Position numbers and translations under genes: made by a program. The notes below the pieces were generated by a model. It was not told where the DNA came from, did not search any database, and saw only the letters and a program-made list of their open reading frames with translations. Below are positions 62,410 through 64,000 of a stretch of 64,000 nucleotides of DNA, in pieces (position 1 is the first letter of the stretch; each line of letters opens with the position of its first letter). Location: NCBI RefSeq assembly GCF_022539665.2, contig NC_081331.1, forward strand, positions 3,568,501-3,632,500, written 5' to 3'. The DNA comes from Daphnia carinata (taxonomy: Eukaryota; Arthropoda; Branchiopoda; Diplostraca; Daphniidae).

Positions 62410-64000
62410 GTAATTATTCGGCCACGTCGATACATTGACGGATGCAAACCCCATTTATCGTCAGTTGGGGCACACTCACGCTAGAGTCGAATGAGCGAGG
62501 AACAAAGTGTGTCTGTATCTATCAGGTCGGATATTAAGATGTTCACATCAGCATTCGTTGCGCTCTGATTTGTGTCATTTGCCGCATCATCTTCTGTCTG
62601 ATTGTTTCCCACAGAAAATTGTTTGTTGTTTTTTTAAGTCGAGACGAGCTTGTAATTGTTTCCAAAAGAATAGGGCAAACAGTGTCGAGAGGGGTGGTGG
62701 CTGGACGAGCAAAAATTGGAGGTACTGTACGTACACGGTTAGGTCTATAAGATGATGCAGCTAAAAGGTGGGAAAACAACTCAAGTCTCTCTCTTGTGTG
62801 GTGCTGGAGGCCACGAGGCCACGGCTCAGCAGGTGACCAATAAGAGAAGGTTCACTTCACATGGTGAATTCCCCCCTCAGCGGGAACCGAATGTAATTTA
62901 CAACTGACATGGAAAAGGTCTTCCAACTTGGCACTGCGGGCGTCTGCGTTGACGGTCCCGAAAGAAAAAAAAAAAAAAAAAAGTCTCATCTCTAACCCTC
63001 CCCAAAAACTTCCAGCTCCTCCGCACAAGACACACACACCAAAAACACAACTCTCCTTTCCCGAAAGAGAGGGGGGAAGAAGAACCCCAAACTGACGGGG
63101 TTAAGGGAAAAAAAAAAAAAGAATCTATCCAAGTTGGGAGGGTCAATAGGGGAAACAAGGAGAAAATAAAGACTCTTTTAGAGGCTCGGATAAAAGATTC
63201 TCTCCCGTTTTTTTTTTTTTTCTCAAAAAGATCTTGCGGCTGAAATAAAGCAGTAGGGGATATCATCGAGCTCTTAGGTAAAGAAAGAGAGAGAGAGAGA
63301 GAAAACGATAGAAAAAAAAAAGTTGAATAAGGGGGGGAAAATGTATATAAATGTTTCTCTTCGACTGTGCGCACTTAAATGTTTTTCTACATGTCCAACT
63401 GGAAAAAAATAAATGGATTGCCTCCATCCCAGTGTCCGACAGCTCCACGTCTACCGTGACTCTCAGCATTTTCTTTCTGTTTGATGAAATTTTTTTTATT
63501 TCTCTGACCGTGTAGGATTGTGTTTTATTATTCTTTCTGTCTTTTTTTTTTCTTTCTTATTAATGTCTGTACATATTTTTTGTCCCCTTTCTATTAGAAG
63601 GGGGAGGTATTACCTGGACAAGATTTTCCTTAAATCCTCGCTACGTTCTTCACACCAACAGCGAGGACTTTATTTCTTTGATGATCTTGTCAACATTTTG
63701 AGAATGAACGTTTCAGTACTTTCTTTTGTGATATTTCTGTCTTTCGAGTTTGTTTGTTTTCTTCAAAGATGTCACGAAACACGAGTGTGTTTCACTCGTC
63801 TGCATTGAGGATGGCCTGGGCAATGCGTTCGTCCTCAGGTGTGTTGTATTTGCTGTCCAAACAAACAAAACCCGAACAATAGGGAAACAACCGTGTCCGC
63901 AAGTTCGACTATGTGGGCACCTATTGTTCCCTTTATTTCACTACCCCCCATACGTCTTACTATCCCCTCTCTACACCGTAACAGCCACCTGTTTAGGGAA

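Larger units (their letters stand above)
41310..64000. other. Gene-poor, homopolymer-rich region
   Basis: No conserved protein domain with paired splice sites was recognised in about 22.7 kb on either strand. Long pure A, T, C and G runs and di- or trinucleotide repeats occur every few hundred bases, far more densely than in 1-30 kb. It may be a large intron, a 3' flank or intergenic regulatory DNA of a neighbouring gene. Small GC-rich islets at 53.04-53.33 and 57.42-57.55 kb stand out. Most open frames here owe their length to Phe or Lys codons from T or A runs. Confidence 0.5.

Noticed and set aside
1-64000. Prokaryotic systems: CRISPR arrays, toxin-antitoxin, phage or operons
   Set aside because: No direct-repeat/spacer arrays or tightly packed frames are present, and the spliced genes show that this is animal DNA.

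Overview
The window reads as ordinary arthropod nuclear DNA, most likely from a branchiopod crustacean such as a water flea (Daphnia). This rests on inference from three things: two animal gene families are present, introns are often only 60-120 bp with canonical GT/AG ends, and the background is AT-rich and full of microsatellites and homopolymers. There are no operons, ribosomal RNA genes, CRISPR arrays, phage genes or intact transposons, and only a small part of the window is recognisably coding.

Two genes can be rebuilt exon by exon. (1) Positions 22583 down to 2288, minus strand: the 5' part of a dpr-family gene (defective proboscis extension response), a two-Ig-domain neuronal cell-surface protein. 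It has an Inr+DPE promoter at 22549-22583, a signal-peptide exon (21954-22005), an intron of about 15 kb, an exon opening Ig1 (6573-6859), a 29-nt microexon carrying the Ig1 tryptophan (5269-5297), an exon closing Ig1 (4862-5151) and an exon opening Ig2 (2288-2415). All phases join into 262 open codons. The 3' exons were not found and presumably lie beyond position 1. (2) Positions 37627-40829, plus strand: a complete ten-exon MFSD12 homologue, a lysosomal/melanosomal major-facilitator transporter of 520 residues. It has an Inr-like start region near 37477 and a polyadenylation signal at 41284.

Region by region: 1-2287 is dpr intron with no exon found; 2288-22005 is the dpr coding span, whose giant first intron holds a cluster of diverged repeats (14.5-15.7 kb) and a (GA)27 microsatellite; 22584-37400 is intergenic DNA with one doubtful decayed coding remnant; 37.4-41.3 kb is MFSD12; 41.3-64 kb has no recognisable gene but a striking density of long homopolymer and simple-sequence tracts, a few GC-rich islets (53.04-53.33 kb, 57.42-57.55 kb) and two weak exon candidates. 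The two genes have no evident functional link; they lie back to back (dpr leftward, MFSD12 rightward) about 15 kb apart.

I did not find a convincing new biological system. The points most worth checking are the frame-critical dpr microexon, the long insertion in dpr Ig1, the well-positioned Inr/DPE promoter, the multi-hairpin GC-rich islet at 57.4 kb and the unclassified repeat cluster at 14.5-15.7 kb.
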